Source of the DNA: Clostridiales bacterium UBA3705
Lineage (GTDB): Bacteria > Bacillota_A > Clostridia > Oscillospirales > Oscillospiraceae
Reading direction: 5' to 3'
DNA: 23,290 nt
Assembly: GCA_002372735.1 (NCBI GenBank)
Contig: DFIE01000059.1
Location: 1-23,290 of the forward strand
Of this stretch, positions 14,613 to 22,680 are shown in pieces. Each line of letters begins with the position of its first letter. The first letter of the stretch is position 1. The notes below the pieces were generated by a model, which worked only from the letters and a program-made list of their open reading frames with translations, did no database searches and was not told where the DNA came from. Both the position numbers and the translations under genes were made by a program.

Positions 14613-15986
14613 TCAGTTTTTCTCACAGATGGCCTCGCCGGCCTTGTAGATATCACCGGCGCCCACGGTGAGCAGAATGTCACCGGGCCGGGCAATCGAG
14701 CGCAGATAGTCGCTGACCTCCGGCAGGCTCTCAAAGAACACTGCGCCGGGGATCCGGTCTGCCAGGTCCCTGGAGGAGATGCCCACGGTGTTGCGCTCCC
14801 GGGCGGCGTAGATTTCCGCCAGCACCAGGTGATCCACCTGGCCGAGCACCCGGACAAAATCCTCAAACAGGGCCTTGGTGCGGCTGTAGGTGTGGGGCTG
14901 GAAGGCCACCACCACCCGCTGATAACCCATGGTCTTTACCGCGCCCAGCATGGCCTGGATCTCGCCGGGGTGATGGGCGTAGTCGTCATACACGTCGGCG
15001 CCGTTGACACGGCCTTTGAACTCCAGCCGGCGGCCCGCGCCGTGGAAGCCGGCCAGGCCCCGGGAGGCGGTCTCCCCGTCCACGCCCATCAGCCAAGCCA
15101 CTGCACAGGCGCCCAAGGCGTTCATCGCGTTGTACCGGCCATAGACCGCCAGGTCCACATGGCAGTACAGCGCGCCGTCACAGATCACGTCAAAGTGCCG
15201 CCAATCCTGGGAGAAATTGGCGCCGCGAACCTGGTTCTGCTCCCCCATGCCGAAGGTGATGAAGTTCAGCCCTTTCAGGGCGTCCATGGTGTTGGCGTCG
15301 TCGCCGTTGGCGATTACGGCGCCCCGGTCGGGGATCAGCTGGGCAAACTTGCGGAAGGAGGCCTTGATATCATCCAGATCCTTAAAGAAGTCCAGGTGGT
15401 CCGCCTCTACGTTGTTTACCACCACCACAGTGGGAGAGAAGCTCAAAAAGGAGTTGCAGTACTCGCAGCTCTCGGCAATGATGGTGTTGCTGTTGCCCAC
15501 CCGGTGGCTGGCATGGAGCAGGGGCAGATAGCCGCCGATCATCACCGTGGGATCCCGCTGGGCCTCCATAAAAATATGGGTGACCATGGCGGTGGTGGTG
15601 GTTTTGCCGTGGGTGCCGGAGATGCAGATGGCGTGCTCATACTCCCGCATAATCACGCCCCAGGCATGGGCCCGCTCAAACACGGGGATGCCCTGGGCAC
15701 GGGCAGCAGCGATTTCGGGGTTGTCGTTGTGGGCGGCGGCAGTGCGGATGATGCAGTCGGCCCCCCGGATATTTTCGGCGCTGTGGCCCACATAGACCCG
15801 GATGCCCTTGGCCTCCAGCTCCTGGGTGGAAACCGAGGCGTTCATATCCGAGCCGCTGATCTCCATGCCCATGCCCCGGAGCACCAGGGCCAGGGGCCGC
15901 ATGGAAACGCCGCCCACGCCCACCAGATGGACGTGCTTGCCGGGCTGGAAGCAGGCCCGGATGGTATCGTATCTGTTAGAAGACAT
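14613..15986 (-). CDS. murC: UDP-N-acetylmuramate--L-alanine ligase
   Basis: A 457-residue cytoplasmic ligase that adds L-alanine to UDP-MurNAc with ATP, the first peptide step of peptidoglycan precursor synthesis. The N-terminal Rossmann domain begins HVHLVGVGGVSMRPLA. The central ATP-binding domain has GTHGKTTTT at residues 124-132 and NNVEADHLDFF. The C-terminal domain shows RRLEFKG, DDYAHHPGEI and FQPHTYSRTK. Length is normal for MurC. The start at 15986 follows GGTGAGG at a normal spacing. It is a single-gene unit convergent with the permease and divergent from the potassium operon. Confidence 0.97.
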   Translation of the reverse strand: MSSNRYDTIRACFQPGKHVHLVGVGGVSMRPLALVLRGMGMEISGSDMNASVSTQELEAKGIRVYVGHSAENIRGADCIIRTAAAHNDNPEIAAARAQGIPVFERAHAWGVIMREYEHAICISGTHGKTTTTAMVTHIFMEAQRDPTVMIGGYLPLLHASHRVGNSNTIIAESCEYCNSFLSFSPTVVVVNNVEADHLDFFKDLDDIKASFRKFAQLIPDRGAVIANGDDANTMDALKGLNFITFGMGEQNQVRGANFSQDWRHFDVICDGALYCHVDLAVYGRYNAMNALGACAVAWLMGVDGETASRGLAGFHGAGRRLEFKGRVNGADVYDDYAHHPGEIQAMLGAVKTMGYQRVVVAFQPHTYSRTKALFEDFVRVLGQVDHLVLAEIYAARERNTVGISSRDLADRIPGAVFFESLPEVSDYLRSIARPGDILLTVGAGDIYKAGEAICEKN

Positions 15987-16027
15987 AGTGTTGCCTCACC
16001 TGTTTATTGTATTCTTATGCGAAGGGT

Positions 16028-16056
16028 ATTATAGTACACTCCGGCCCAGAACGCAA
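16028..16056 (-). promoter_or_regulatory. Promoter of murC
   Basis: On the minus strand TTGCGT (16056-16051), 17 nt, TATAAT (16033-16028), about 42 nt upstream of the murC start. Confidence 0.7.
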
Positions 16057-16122
16057 GTGTTTTTTTGCCGAAGAGGGCGCCAAACTGCGCCGGAATTTGA
16101 TATTCCAAGCCTTAACAGAATC

Positions 16123-16170
16123 TTTACGCCGGGTTATGCCTTTTTACACCGGCTTTAAACCTTTTATGCC
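16123..16170 (+). promoter_or_regulatory. Five phased TTTANNCC boxes upstream of ktrB (putative KdpE-type operator)
   Basis: TTTACGCC (16123-16130), GTTATGCC (16133-16140), TTTACACC (16143-16150), TTTAAACC (16154-16161) and TTTATGCC (16163-16170) start 10, 10, 11 and 9 bp apart. They lie on one DNA face and run up to the -10 box. OmpR-family regulators bind such 10-11-bp direct repeats, and TTTACACC resembles part of the known E. coli KdpE site. Confidence 0.6.
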
Positions 16171-16174
16171 ATAC

Positions 16175-16180
16175 TATAAT
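16175..16180 (+). promoter_or_regulatory. -10 box of the ktr operon
   Basis: A perfect TATAAT stands 33 nt before the ATG. There is no consensus -35; that position is occupied by the TTTANNCC boxes, which fits an activator-dependent promoter. Confidence 0.65.
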
Positions 16181-16212
16181 CCACAGAAGCACCAGCACTT
16201 CGGAGGCATTCC

Positions 16213-17535
16213 ATGAAAAAGATTCAGCTCACTGCCTTTCAAACCATCCTCCTCAGCTTTGCCGCTGTGATTCTGGCCGGCGCCGGGCTGCTGTGTCTGC
16301 CGGTTGCCGCCCGGGACCGGGTGTGGACGCCCTTCCCCGACGCCCTGTTTACCGCCACCTCGGCGGTGTGCGTCACCGGGCTTGTGGTGCGGGATACGGC
16401 CAGCTACTGGTCCGGCTTTGGCCAGGCGGTGCTGTTGGGGCTCATCCAGGTGGGCGGCCTGGGGGTGATCACTGTGGCCACCTTGGTGGTCAAGGTCTCC
16501 GGCAGACGGATCAATCTGCGTCAGCGCAGCACCCTCCAGGAGGCCGCTGCAGCCCCCACCCTGGGGGGCATCGTCCGGTTCACCGGCTTTGCCCTGCGCG
16601 TCACCCTGCTTGCCGAGGCGGTCGGGGCGGCGGCGCTGGCGCCCTGCTTTGTACCCAAGTGGGGCTGGCGCGGGGTGTGGATGGCGGTGTTCCACGCGGT
16701 ATCCGCCTTTTGCAACGCGGGCTTTGACCTGATGGGCACCCCGGCGGCGCCCTTTGTCTCCCTTACCGGCTGGCAGAGCAGCTGGGGGGTTAACCTGGTG
16801 ATTATGGCCTTGATTGTTGCGGGAGGCCTGGGGTTTTTCACCTGGCAGGACCTGGCCCTGCACAGGCACCACGTTCGCCGCTGGAGGATGCAGACCAAGG
16901 TGATTCTCTCCACCACCGGAATCCTGATTCTGCTGCCGGCCGCACTGTTCTATCTCTTCGACTTTGCAGATCTGCCCGGCAGCAGCCGGGCCTTGGCAGC
17001 CCTGTTCCAGTCCGTCACCGCAAGAACCGCCGGGTTCAATACTGCGGCGCTGGACCGGATGACCGGGGCCGGGCGGACCTTGATGATTGCCCTGATGCTG
17101 GTGGGCGGTTCTCCGGGGTCTACTGCAGGCGGCATGAAGACCACCACCCTGGCCGTGCTGTTGGCAGGGGCCGCGGCAGTATACCGGCGCAGAGAGGACG
17201 CCGGCTTCTTTGGCCGGCGGCTCGGCCACGACGCCCTGCGGGCGGCAGCGGCCATCCTGGTGCTGTATCTGTCCATGCTGGTGCTGGGCGCCTCAGTCAT
17301 GAGCACCGTGGAGGGCATTGCCATGGGGCCCTGCCTGTTTGAGGCCGCCTCCGCCATCGGCACGGTGGGGCTGAGCCTGGGGCTTACCCCCACACTTGGC
17401 GCTGTGTCCAGGGGCGTACTGATCCTTTTGATGTTCTTTGGCCGGGTGGGTGCCCTGACTTTGGTCTACGCCGCCCTGTCCGCGCCGGTGCCCTCCGGCG
17501 CCAGGCTGCCGGAGGAGCACATCACCGTGGGATAA
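16213..17535 (+). CDS. ktrB: Potassium uptake channel subunit, TrkH/KtrB family
   Basis: A 440-residue integral membrane protein of KtrB length with four M1-P-M2 repeats. Selectivity-filter segments are visible in each: TSAVCVTGL, SAFCNAGFD, TARTAGFN and SAIGTVGLSLG. The glycine of each filter is kept, so the pore should select K+. KtrB dimers sit on a KtrA ring that gates them, and the next gene encodes that subunit. The start is ATG at 16213 with CGGAGG upstream. No c-di-AMP riboswitch (ydaO) fold was recognised in the short leader. TrkH of the larger Trk type is less likely on length and Firmicutes context. Confidence 0.92.
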   Translation: MKKIQLTAFQTILLSFAAVILAGAGLLCLPVAARDRVWTPFPDALFTATSAVCVTGLVVRDTASYWSGFGQAVLLGLIQVGGLGVITVATLVVKVSGRRINLRQRSTLQEAAAAPTLGGIVRFTGFALRVTLLAEAVGAAALAPCFVPKWGWRGVWMAVFHAVSAFCNAGFDLMGTPAAPFVSLTGWQSSWGVNLVIMALIVAGGLGFFTWQDLALHRHHVRRWRMQTKVILSTTGILILLPAALFYLFDFADLPGSSRALAALFQSVTARTAGFNTAALDRMTGAGRTLMIALMLVGGSPGSTAGGMKTTTLAVLLAGAAAVYRRREDAGFFGRRLGHDALRAAAAILVLYLSMLVLGASVMSTVEGIAMGPCLFEAASAIGTVGLSLGLTPTLGAVSRGVLILLMFFGRVGALTLVYAALSAPVPSGARLPEEHITVG

Positions 17536-17556
17536 CATGACACAAGGAGAATGACA

Positions 17557-18204
17557 ATGAAATCCATTTTGCTGATCGGCCTGGGCCGCTTTGGCCGGAA
17601 TATTGCGCGGGAGCTCTCCGCACTGAACCACCAGGTGTTGGCCATTGACCGGGATGAGGAGAGTGTAAACGCGGTGCTGCCCTTTGTCACCGACGCCCGG
17701 ATCGGCGAGTGCACCAACGAGCGCTTTTTGCGCAGCCTGGGCGTGGGCAACTTTGACGTCTGCTTTGTCACCCTGGGCGGCGACTTTCAGTCCTCTCTGG
17801 AAATCACCTCCCTGCTGAAGGAGCTGGGCGCCAGACTGGTCATCTCCAGAGCAGAGTGGGACGTGCAAGAGAAGTTTTTGCTCCGCAACGGTGCTGACGA
17901 GGTCCTGTACCCGGAAAAGCAGATGGCCAAGTGGGCCGCCATCCGGTTTAGCGCAGAGCATATCCTGGACTATTTTGAGCTGGACGACACCCACTCCATC
18001 TTTGAGGTCCCGGTGCCTTCCCAGTGGGTGGGGCACAGCGTGGGCCAGATCGACATCCGCAGGAAATACGGCATCAACATCCTGGCCACCAAAAAGCAGG
18101 GCAAGATCGACGCCACCATCACCCCGGAGACGGTCTTCACCCCGGACAAGACCCTGCTGGTGCTGAGCGATTACAAGTCTTTGAAAAAATGCTTCCGTCT
18201 TTGA
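17557..18204 (+). CDS. ktrA: Potassium uptake regulatory subunit, TrkA/KtrA family
   Basis: A 215-residue cytoplasmic protein. The N-terminal RCK_N Rossmann domain begins KSILLIGLGRFGRNIA (GxGxxG) with the acidic end of strand 2 in AIDRDEE, where ATP/ADP or NAD binds. The C-terminal RCK_C domain (from about residue 135) is the usual place for c-di-AMP binding in Firmicutes KtrA. ATG at 17557 is preferred over ATG 17551 because AAGGAG ends 7 nt before it and only 1 nt before the other. It lies 21 nt after ktrB in the same operon and forms the gating ring. Confidence 0.92.
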   Translation: MKSILLIGLGRFGRNIARELSALNHQVLAIDRDEESVNAVLPFVTDARIGECTNERFLRSLGVGNFDVCFVTLGGDFQSSLEITSLLKELGARLVISRAEWDVQEKFLLRNGADEVLYPEKQMAKWAAIRFSAEHILDYFELDDTHSIFEVPVPSQWVGHSVGQIDIRRKYGINILATKKQGKIDATITPETVFTPDKTLLVLSDYKSLKKCFRL

Positions 18205-18232
18205 GCCGCAGGAGAACTCCGGAGGTGATCCC

Positions 18233-18391
18233 ATGCTCTACATTCTGATTGTCCTGTACGCGGTGGGTATGTTCCTGCTGGGTCTGCGCGCCATGACCCG
18301 GCTGGACCGCTTTTTACAGGAAAACCGCCTGGCCCAGCTGCTTCGGCAGCAGAAGCAGGACCAAAAAAAGACGGATCCGCCGGAAAAATAA
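18233..18391 (+). CDS. 52-residue single-pass membrane protein in the ktr operon
   Basis: A short gene with excellent initiation signals: GGAGGTGAT (18221-18229) followed at 3-4 nt by ATG. The protein begins MLYILIVLYAVGMFLLGLRA (one transmembrane helix, about residues 2-18). A charged cytoplasmic tail follows (MTRLDRFLQENRLAQLLRQQ) and it ends KTDPPEK, stop TAA at 18389-18391. It lies 28 nt after ktrA and before the kinase gene, so it is probably co-transcribed. By size and topology it recalls small subunits such as KdpF, but no sequence relationship is claimed. A role in stabilising KtrAB or signalling to the kinase is possible. Confidence 0.75.
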   Translation: MLYILIVLYAVGMFLLGLRAMTRLDRFLQENRLAQLLRQQKQDQKKTDPPEK

Positions 18392-18413
18392 GCGCCCCAC
18401 CCCGCTGGGAGTG

Positions 18414-18422
18414 TGATATAAT
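18414..18422 (+). promoter_or_regulatory. Possible internal promoter for the kinase/regulator genes
   Basis: TGA TATAAT forms an extended -10 (18414-18422) 40 nt before the kinase ATG. The -35 position is C-rich and unlike the consensus. It could give basal two-component expression independent of the ktr promoter. Confidence 0.45.
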
Positions 18423-18462
18423 GTAGAAAATACCCCCTCGCCCCGGGGATGGAGGTGATTTC

Positions 18463-19602
18463 ATGGCAAAAGCAACCGGCGCGCTGTCCCGCAGGCTGAC
18501 CAGGGCAGGCGCCAAAGCCAAGCCCATGCTCCACAGGCTGCTGCCCACAGGCCGAGAGCTGCTGGTGACACTGCTGCTGCTTTGCGCGGCCACAGGTCTG
18601 TGCCAGCTGTTCTACAAGCTGCACTTTACCGAGGCCAACATTATCACGGTATACATTCTGGACGTGCTGCTGGTTTCGCTGTTTACCAAAAACCTGAGCT
18701 GCTGCGTGATCAGCTCCCTGGCCACGGTGCTGCTGTTCAACTTTCTTTACACTGAGCCCCGGCTCACCTTTCACGCCTATGAGGCGGGCTACCCGGCCAC
18801 CCTGGCCATTACCCTGATCTCTTCTTTGATCACCGGCACCCTGGCCATTGAAAACAGCCACAACGCCAGCGAGCGGGAGCGGGCCTCCGCCCTGGCCAGG
18901 ACAGAGCAGCTGCGCTCCTCCCTGCTGCGGTCCATCTCTCACGATCTGCGCACCCCTCTGACCTCTATCTCCGGCAACGCAGACAACCTGCTGAGCAACT
19001 ACGACAATCTGGACGATGAGTCCAGACGGCAGATCTTTACCGATATTTACGACGATGCCCTGTGGCTGATCGGGCTGGTGGAAAACCTGCTCTCCGTGAC
19101 CCGGATTGAGGGAGAGAGCATGCAGCTTCACATCCACCCGGAGCTGGTGGCAGAGGTCATTGACGAAGCCATGGCCCACCTGGACCGCCGGGCAGACCTG
19201 CATCAAATCCGGGTGGAGCTCCAGGACGACCTGCTGCTGGCCAAAATGGACACCCGATTGATTATGCAGGTGCTGATCAACCTGCTGAACAACGCCATTG
19301 CCTACACTCCGGAGGGCTCCCACATCACCGTCTCCGCCCGGAAGGACGGCGGGCAGATCTGCATCCAGGTGGAGGACGACGGCCCGGGCATCGCCGACGA
19401 GCTGAAGGAAAAGGTGTTTGAGATGTTCTTCACCGGGGACAACCGGGTGGCGGACAACCGGCGCAGCCTGGGCCTGGGGCTGCCCCTGTGCAAGGCTGTG
19501 GTCAGCGCCCACGGCGGTGAAATCCGGTTGACCGACCGCAGTCCCCACGGGTGCTGCTTTCGTTTTACATTGCCTTCTGCGGAGGTGGAGCTCCATGAAT
19601 AA
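18463..19602 (+). CDS. KdpD-like sensor histidine kinase lacking the N-terminal KdpD/USP domains
   Basis: A 379-residue kinase. After a basic N-terminus, four membrane helices (about residues 32-128) form a DUF4118-type KdpD membrane module (TEANIITVYILDVLLVSLF, FNFLYTEPRLTF). HisKA follows with His160 in SISHDLRTPLTSISGNADNL. HATPase has NLLNNAIAYTP (N box), VEDDGPGI (G1) and RRSLGLGLPLCKAVV (G2). Full KdpD is ~900 residues and has an N-terminal KdpD domain, a USP domain and a GAF region. All of these are missing, so signal input must come through the membrane part or a partner. The start is ATG at 18463 behind GGAGGTGAT. It overlaps the regulator gene by 8 bp. Confidence 0.9.
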   Translation: MAKATGALSRRLTRAGAKAKPMLHRLLPTGRELLVTLLLLCAATGLCQLFYKLHFTEANIITVYILDVLLVSLFTKNLSCCVISSLATVLLFNFLYTEPRLTFHAYEAGYPATLAITLISSLITGTLAIENSHNASERERASALARTEQLRSSLLRSISHDLRTPLTSISGNADNLLSNYDNLDDESRRQIFTDIYDDALWLIGLVENLLSVTRIEGESMQLHIHPELVAEVIDEAMAHLDRRADLHQIRVELQDDLLLAKMDTRLIMQVLINLLNNAIAYTPEGSHITVSARKDGGQICIQVEDDGPGIADELKEKVFEMFFTGDNRVADNRRSLGLGLPLCKAVVSAHGGEIRLTDRSPHGCCFRFTLPSAEVELHE

Positions 19603-20296
19603 GCCCTTGATTTTGGTGGTGGAGGACGACGCCCCCATCCGCAATCTGATCCGCACCACCCTGCGCGCCAACGGCTACCGCCACATTGAGGCCCCCAACG
19701 GCACCGGCGCCATTCTCACCGCCTCTACCCATAACCCGGACATTATGCTGCTGGATCTGGGACTGCCGGACATGGACGGAGTAGAAGTGATCCGTCAGGT
19801 GCGCAGCTGGTCCAATCTGCCCATTCTCATCATCAGCGCCCGCAGCGAGGACAATGACAAGATTGAGGCCCTGGATGCCGGCGCGGACGACTATCTCACC
19901 AAGCCCTTCTCTGTGGGTGAGCTGCTGGCCAGGCTCCGGGCCACCCAGCGGCGGCTGGCGGTGATGCAGTCCAGCTCGCCGGAGAATGAAACCTGCTTTG
20001 TCAACGGGGAGCTGCGCATCGACTACGCCGCGGGCCTGGCCTGGCTTCGGGAGGAGCCCCTGCACCTGACGCCCATCGAGTACAAGCTGCTGTGTCTCAT
20101 GGCCCGGAACGTGGGCAAGGTGCTCACCCACACCTATATCACTCAGCAGGTATGGGGCAGCGGAAGCGAACACAACGTGACCTCCCTGCGGGTATTTATG
20201 GCCACCCTACGCAAGAAGCTGGAGTCCGCGCCGGGCAGCCCCCAGTATATCCAGACCCATGTGGGCATCGGCTACCGAATGCTCCGGACGGAGTAG
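19595..20296 (+). CDS. KdpE-like OmpR-family response regulator
   Basis: A 233-residue regulator. The receiver domain has acidic pocket DD at 11-12, phospho-acceptor Asp54 in MLLDLGLPDMDG, a Ser in IISAR at the Thr position, and Lys103 in YLTKPF. The C-terminal winged helix includes LTPIEYKLLCLMARNVGKVL and the recognition region NVTSLRVFMATLRKKLE, ending THVGIGYRM as in KdpE. The start is at 19595 after GGAGGTGGAG and overlaps the kinase stop (ATGAATAA). It most likely acts with that kinase on the ktr promoter, where phased TTTANNCC boxes lie. No kdpFABC is visible in the window. Confidence 0.92.
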   Translation: MNKPLILVVEDDAPIRNLIRTTLRANGYRHIEAPNGTGAILTASTHNPDIMLLDLGLPDMDGVEVIRQVRSWSNLPILIISARSEDNDKIEALDAGADDYLTKPFSVGELLARLRATQRRLAVMQSSSPENETCFVNGELRIDYAAGLAWLREEPLHLTPIEYKLLCLMARNVGKVLTHTYITQQVWGSGSEHNVTSLRVFMATLRKKLESAPGSPQYIQTHVGIGYRMLRTE

Positions 20297-20305
20297 CATG
20301 AACGC

Positions 20306-20341
20306 AAAACAGCCCGGCGTGAGACCACGCCGGGCTGTTTT
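20306..20341 (+). terminator. Terminator of the potassium operon (likely bidirectional)
   Basis: AAAACAGCCCGGCGTG (20306-20321) pairs perfectly with CACGCCGGGCTGTTTT (20326-20341), loop AGAC. It lies 10 nt after the regulator stop. It may also end the minus-strand radical SAM transcript from the right. Confidence 0.9.
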
Positions 20342-20468
20342 GATGATTCGGCTGCTGAGGCAATTCTGCCTGCATACGACGCATTGCCGGCACTGAGAAA
20401 CAGGCCTTTGCTTCCGCCGGGTCCGCAGCAGCTTGGGGCAGCGTTCGTTTTCTCCGGATTCTGACGCG

Positions 20469-21722
20469 TTACAGCGCAATCTGTGCGGGAAATGCTTCTT
20501 TTCGCATGATCCCCCACATTTTATCGATATAAGCCAATGTGTAAAAGTTTTCGTAGTAATGATAGTAGAAGGCGCCTTTCAGCGTCATTTCGTAAGTACC
20601 GTCGTGCTCCCGGATGAACCCCAGTCGCTTTGCAGCCCAGAGCTCGAAGCCATACATTTTTCTCAACGGCACACCAAAGAATCTTTCAAAATCACTTGCA
20701 TTGACTCTTGTACTGTATGCCGTCCAGAACAGCCAGTAAATCATCCTCTGCCGTTGGGTAAAGCGAATGGTCAGGGACGTGGCGAGGGTTCCGGCATGAA
20801 TTCTTTCACAGTAGGACTCCACGTCAAACGTGTTGATTTTGAATTGTCCTTTGAACAGGCTGGTAGCGGAACAGCCGAATCCGAGAAAAGTATCCCTGGT
20901 CATGGAAGAGTAGTTTGCATCCGGGTCGCTTGAAAAGGTCCAGATCGAGCTCCGGGAATACCCTTTCCCCAGGCAGTATTGCGTGATGGCATCCAGCAGC
21001 TCCCGTTTTTCTTTTTTGGGCATTGCCGCAACAGGACTTTCTGTAAACGTGAAATCAATAAACGGGTATATGGCAACATGATTGGCCCCTAAGGAGAACG
21101 CCATGTCAATGTCGGATTTTAGTTCCTGAAAGGTCTGTCCGGGCAGCGCAAAGATAAAATCCATTGAGACAGTTTCAAACGCAACCGCCGCCAGAGCCGC
21201 TCTCATTGCCGCGGTATCAATGTTCTTTCTGCCCAGAATTCTCTGATACTGATTGCTGAAGGATTGAATGCCGATGCTGATTTTTGTTATGCCGGCATCC
21301 TTCAGTTTTTGCAGCACCTCCACGGTCACATTGTCGGGGTGAAGCTCCAATCCAATGCCCTCTGTGATGATAAAATGCTCATTCAGTGCGCCTATGATCT
21401 CTTTTATGCGGTCTGCAGCCAGCGCCGGTGTCCCTCCGCCAAAATACAGGCTGGTTACCTTTTTGCGTCCTGTATACTGGCTGCCTGCCAGGTGAATCTC
21501 TTGCAGCAAGGAATCAATATACCTGTTGCATAGTTCGGCGGAATACCGCACTTTGCAATAAGGGCAAAAGCTGCAGATACTTTTGCAGAAGGGTATGTGC
21601 ACATACAGGCCCAGGTTTTCACATTCCGCAAAGGGCAATGTCCGGTCAAATTCATTTTTGAATACAAATGGCTTCGTGGTTCGCGTAAGCCACATTCTTG
21701 TCAAGCTTGTAAGAATACTCAT
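20469..21722 (-). CDS. HemN-like radical SAM enzyme
   Basis: A 417-residue protein of the coproporphyrinogen-oxidase-like branch of radical SAM. GLYVHIPFCKSICSFCPYCK holds the CX3CX2C cluster motif and a fourth C typical of HemN/HemW. Next are TSLYFGGGTPALAADRI, ISIGIQSFSNQYQRILGRKN and SMDFIFALPGQTFQELKSDI, all HemN-family motifs. The C-terminal ~100 residues resemble a HemN_C winged-helix module (YGFELWAAKRLGFIREHDGT). True HemN in haem synthesis is unlikely because no other haem gene is present. HemN-like proteins include methyltransferases and unknown synthases. The ATG at 21722 is 7 nt after the previous gene, so both are co-transcribed. Codon use is clearly more AT-rich than upstream genes. 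Confidence 0.8.
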   Translation of the reverse strand: MSILTSLTRMWLTRTTKPFVFKNEFDRTLPFAECENLGLYVHIPFCKSICSFCPYCKVRYSAELCNRYIDSLLQEIHLAGSQYTGRKKVTSLYFGGGTPALAADRIKEIIGALNEHFIITEGIGLELHPDNVTVEVLQKLKDAGITKISIGIQSFSNQYQRILGRKNIDTAAMRAALAAVAFETVSMDFIFALPGQTFQELKSDIDMAFSLGANHVAIYPFIDFTFTESPVAAMPKKEKRELLDAITQYCLGKGYSRSSIWTFSSDPDANYSSMTRDTFLGFGCSATSLFKGQFKINTFDVESYCERIHAGTLATSLTIRFTQRQRMIYWLFWTAYSTRVNASDFERFFGVPLRKMYGFELWAAKRLGFIREHDGTYEMTLKGAFYYHYYENFYTLAYIDKMWGIMRKEAFPAQIAL

Positions 21723-21729
21723 ATGACTT

Positions 21730-22632
21730 CTAAATGTACTTCAGGTATGTATGAAGCATCTCAAGGATGATTTTGAGATTGCCTCCGAACAAAAGCGTGT
21801 ATTCCGCAACAAAAAAGTATCCGCATTGGTCACAAAGACCGGGTACGTCGATGCAGCGCCCGCAGACAGACAGCTTGCCGTTTTCTATCACGACGCACTG
21901 GCAGCAGGGCGTGGGAAACCGATTTTCAATCAGATATGGAAATGCGTGCTTCAGGTTGAATACAGGGGCGCCTTCTTTCATCATTTTTGCGATAGTATCG
22001 CAGCACCTGGCCTTTTCTTCTTTGCTCAAGGCCAAGGATTTCGTATCAGGGTATGGGGTATGGAAATTGAACGATACTGCGCGCACATTTTTGGTATCAC
22101 GGGCGGTGAGGCATACCTCCTGCACGCAGTCCTTATTGATTTGATTGATTGCCATATAGAAGCAGATATTATCTGCAGTGGCATTGCGGACGTTCTCCAT
22201 AATGGTATCGTAGGTATCGCCGCGAATCTCATTGTGACGCTGCCGATCTCCGTCCAGACTCAGAAGAATTAAGTCTGCCTCCGGCAGATCAATGGGGAAC
22301 GTTCCGTTCGTAACAACGTTTACGATGAGAAACCCTATATGCTTCGCTTCCATGACCAAATCTCTCAGCCTGCGTTCTCCGTCCTGCCAAAGGAATGTCT
22401 CCCCACCGCAAAAGAACAAAATGCGAACGCCCATGTCATATAGCTGCATCATTTCCTGACGAATTTGCCGATACGGGTGGACAACCGCCGTGATGTTGTT
22501 GACCGAGCAGTGCTTGCAGTGCAGGTTGCATCGATCTGTGACAATGACTGTTCCGAGGATTGGGGATTTCCTTCGAAACAAAATGGTCTTTATGCCAAAG
22601 GCAGCGAAGTGTATAAAAGAGGATCGTTTCAT
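21730..22632 (-). CDS. Radical SAM protein with C-terminal cysteine cluster
   Basis: A 300-residue radical SAM enzyme. TDRCNLHCKHCSVN contains the canonical CX3CX2C that binds the SAM cluster. FFCGGETFLW is the GGE motif and LILLSLDGD a later core strand. The C-terminus is cysteine-rich (PTPCCQCVVIENGKLSVCGR, then CIDVPGLCDQCG), about eight cysteines that likely hold auxiliary Fe-S clusters, as in SPASM/Twitch enzymes. It ends in a hydrophobic/aromatic tail. The substrate is unknown. It is the first gene of a two-gene operon with the HemN-like protein, behind a clear promoter. No small precursor peptide gene was seen next to it, which argues against but does not exclude RiPP maturation. Confidence 0.8.
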   Translation of the reverse strand: MKRSSFIHFAAFGIKTILFRRKSPILGTVIVTDRCNLHCKHCSVNNITAVVHPYRQIRQEMMQLYDMGVRILFFCGGETFLWQDGERRLRDLVMEAKHIGFLIVNVVTNGTFPIDLPEADLILLSLDGDRQRHNEIRGDTYDTIMENVRNATADNICFYMAINQINKDCVQEVCLTARDTKNVRAVSFNFHTPYPDTKSLALSKEEKARCCDTIAKMMKEGAPVFNLKHAFPYLIENRFPTPCCQCVVIENGKLSVCGRCIDVPGLCDQCGYFFVAEYTLLFGGNLKIILEMLHTYLKYI

Positions 22633-22680
22633 AGTCCATCTCCATCGTGAAAAATCGGAATTTCAGCGGGTGGTAGACTC

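Noticed and set aside
14397..16034. 545-codon plus-strand frame opposite murC
   Set aside because: MurC motifs on the minus strand are decisive. This frame also crosses the bidirectional terminator and the end of the permease gene.
16034..16212. c-di-AMP (ydaO) riboswitch upstream of ktrB
   Set aside because: Only about 27 nt would be transcribed from the TATAAT at 16175 to the ATG, too little for that riboswitch, and no matching motif is seen.
20342..20468. A gene between the potassium operon and the radical SAM operon
   Set aside because: The short frames there have no ribosome site and look like random sequence. Nothing else was recognised in this 127-bp gap.
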